From the NCBI GenBank assembly GCA_947456995.1, contig CANGVB010000235.1, positions 1 to 6,220 of the forward strand: a stretch of DNA of 6,220 bases, written 5' to 3'. The stretch comes from Bryobacteraceae bacterium. GTDB lineage: Bacteria > Acidobacteriota > Terriglobia > Bryobacterales > Bryobacteraceae. The notes beneath the pieces are model-generated. The model was not told where the DNA came from, searched no databases, and saw nothing but the letters and a program-made list of their open reading frames with translations. A program made the translations under genes and the position numbers. Position 1 is the first letter of the stretch. Each line of letters starts with the position of its first letter. Shown piece after piece: positions 5,981 to 6,220 of the stretch.

Positions 5981-6016
5981 CAAGTTTGACTCCTGATTTG
6001 GGGCAAGTCAAGCTTG
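5981..6016. promoter_or_regulatory. 11-bp inverted repeat upstream of the barrel gene (operator or leader hairpin)
   Basis: CAAGTTTGACT (5981-5991) and AGTCAAGCTTG (6006-6016) pair over 11 positions with one T-G wobble, separated by 14 bases. It lies 46-81 bases upstream of ATG 5935. Each arm contains TTGACT, a good -35 hexamer, one reading on each strand; 17 bases downstream of the - strand copy is CAAACT, a poor -10. It could be an operator for a dimeric regulator, part of a - strand promoter, or a hairpin in the mRNA leader. There is no T-run, so it is not an intrinsic terminator. Confidence 0.4.
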
Positions 6017-6127
6017 GCCCTCCCGGTCAATGAGACCAGGAATACGACATTCACTAATTAGTTTCGACCTTTTGTTGGCCTCACTTTATGCTCGCCTCTG
6101 CAAACAGTGTCGATTTATGATGTTGTG
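6017..6127. other. Rest of the divergent intergenic region
   Basis: Together with 5936-6016 this makes a 192-base non-coding gap between the divergent barrel and acylphosphatase genes. It holds a small hairpin (GGTC 6025-6028 / GACC 6034-6037, loop AATGA), the perfect palindrome CTAATTAG at 6054-6061, and a -10-like TATGAT at 6116-6121. No convincing -35/-10 pair and no small ORF with a ribosome binding site was found. Confidence 0.4.
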
Positions 6128-6220
6128 ATGACGGCGCGCAAATGGCTGGTTTCAGGTCGAGTCCAGGGAGTTGGCTTCCGGAATTATGTTCAGAAGCATG
6201 CTCGCAGACTGGACTTGACC
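6128..6220 (+). CDS. acyP: Acylphosphatase (partial, N-terminal 31 residues)
   Basis: The frame starting at ATG 6128 runs off the right edge. Residues 4-21 read RKWLVSGRVQGVGFRNYV, the first acylphosphatase signature; Arg18 corresponds to the phosphate-binding catalytic Arg (Arg23 in human muscle acylphosphatase). The catalytic Asn of the second signature lies beyond the window. The enzyme hydrolyses acyl-phosphates such as acetyl-phosphate and 1,3-bisphosphoglycerate and is normally about 90-100 residues. A HypF-type protein, which has an acylphosphatase domain at its N-terminus, cannot be excluded from this fragment. No ribosome binding site precedes the ATG; TATGAT lies only six bases upstream. 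GTG at 6125 and 6107 are alternative in-frame starts. Confidence 0.9.
   Translation, partial: MTARKWLVSGRVQGVGFRNYVQKHARRLDLT

Noticed and set aside
6021..6040. GGTC/GACC hairpin in the intergenic region as a terminator
   Set aside because: The stem is four pairs (six with a mismatch), there is no following T-run, and neither flanking gene ends here.

Overview
The window reads as ordinary chromosomal DNA of a Gram-negative, peptidoglycan-making bacterium. The protein families suggest Acidobacteriota (Solibacter/Bryobacter-like): a small TPR protein directly before yvcK and glmU, and a Trp-rich orphan protein starting MADRLYLS. That placement rests on remembered family resemblance, not a search. 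No tRNA, rRNA, CRISPR array, transposase or phage gene is visible.

Left block (1-3028, + strand). A probable C-terminal tail of an upstream gene (frame 3, stop at 159-161) overlaps the start of a small tetratricopeptide protein. Six bases later comes a YvcK/GlmR/CofD-like protein. Ten bases after that is glmU, the bifunctional enzyme making UDP-N-acetylglucosamine. The tight spacing argues for one operon. Because Bacillus subtilis YvcK (GlmR) binds UDP-GlcNAc and controls carbon flow into this pathway, the pair looks like a sensor/regulator placed beside the enzyme that makes its ligand.

Middle block (3025-4563). truB (tRNA pseudouridine-55 synthase) lies on the - strand, and its stop codon overlaps the glmU stop tail to tail. 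Only 9 bases beyond its upstream-most ATG, an unrecognised cytoplasmic protein of about 194 aa starts on the + strand. The two genes are divergent and almost touching, so their promoters must lie inside each other's coding regions unless truB starts further in.

Right block (4574-6220). A secreted, cysteine-free, probable outer-membrane beta-barrel protein lies on the - strand, with a Gly/Met-rich linker after its signal peptide and a visibly lower GC content than glmU. Its upstream region (5936-6127) holds an 11-bp inverted repeat. The window ends in the first 31 codons of an acylphosphatase on the + strand.

No clearly new biological system was found. The most useful leads are the yvcK-glmU pairing, the overlapping frame at the left edge, the orphan Trp-rich protein, and the inverted repeat before the barrel gene.
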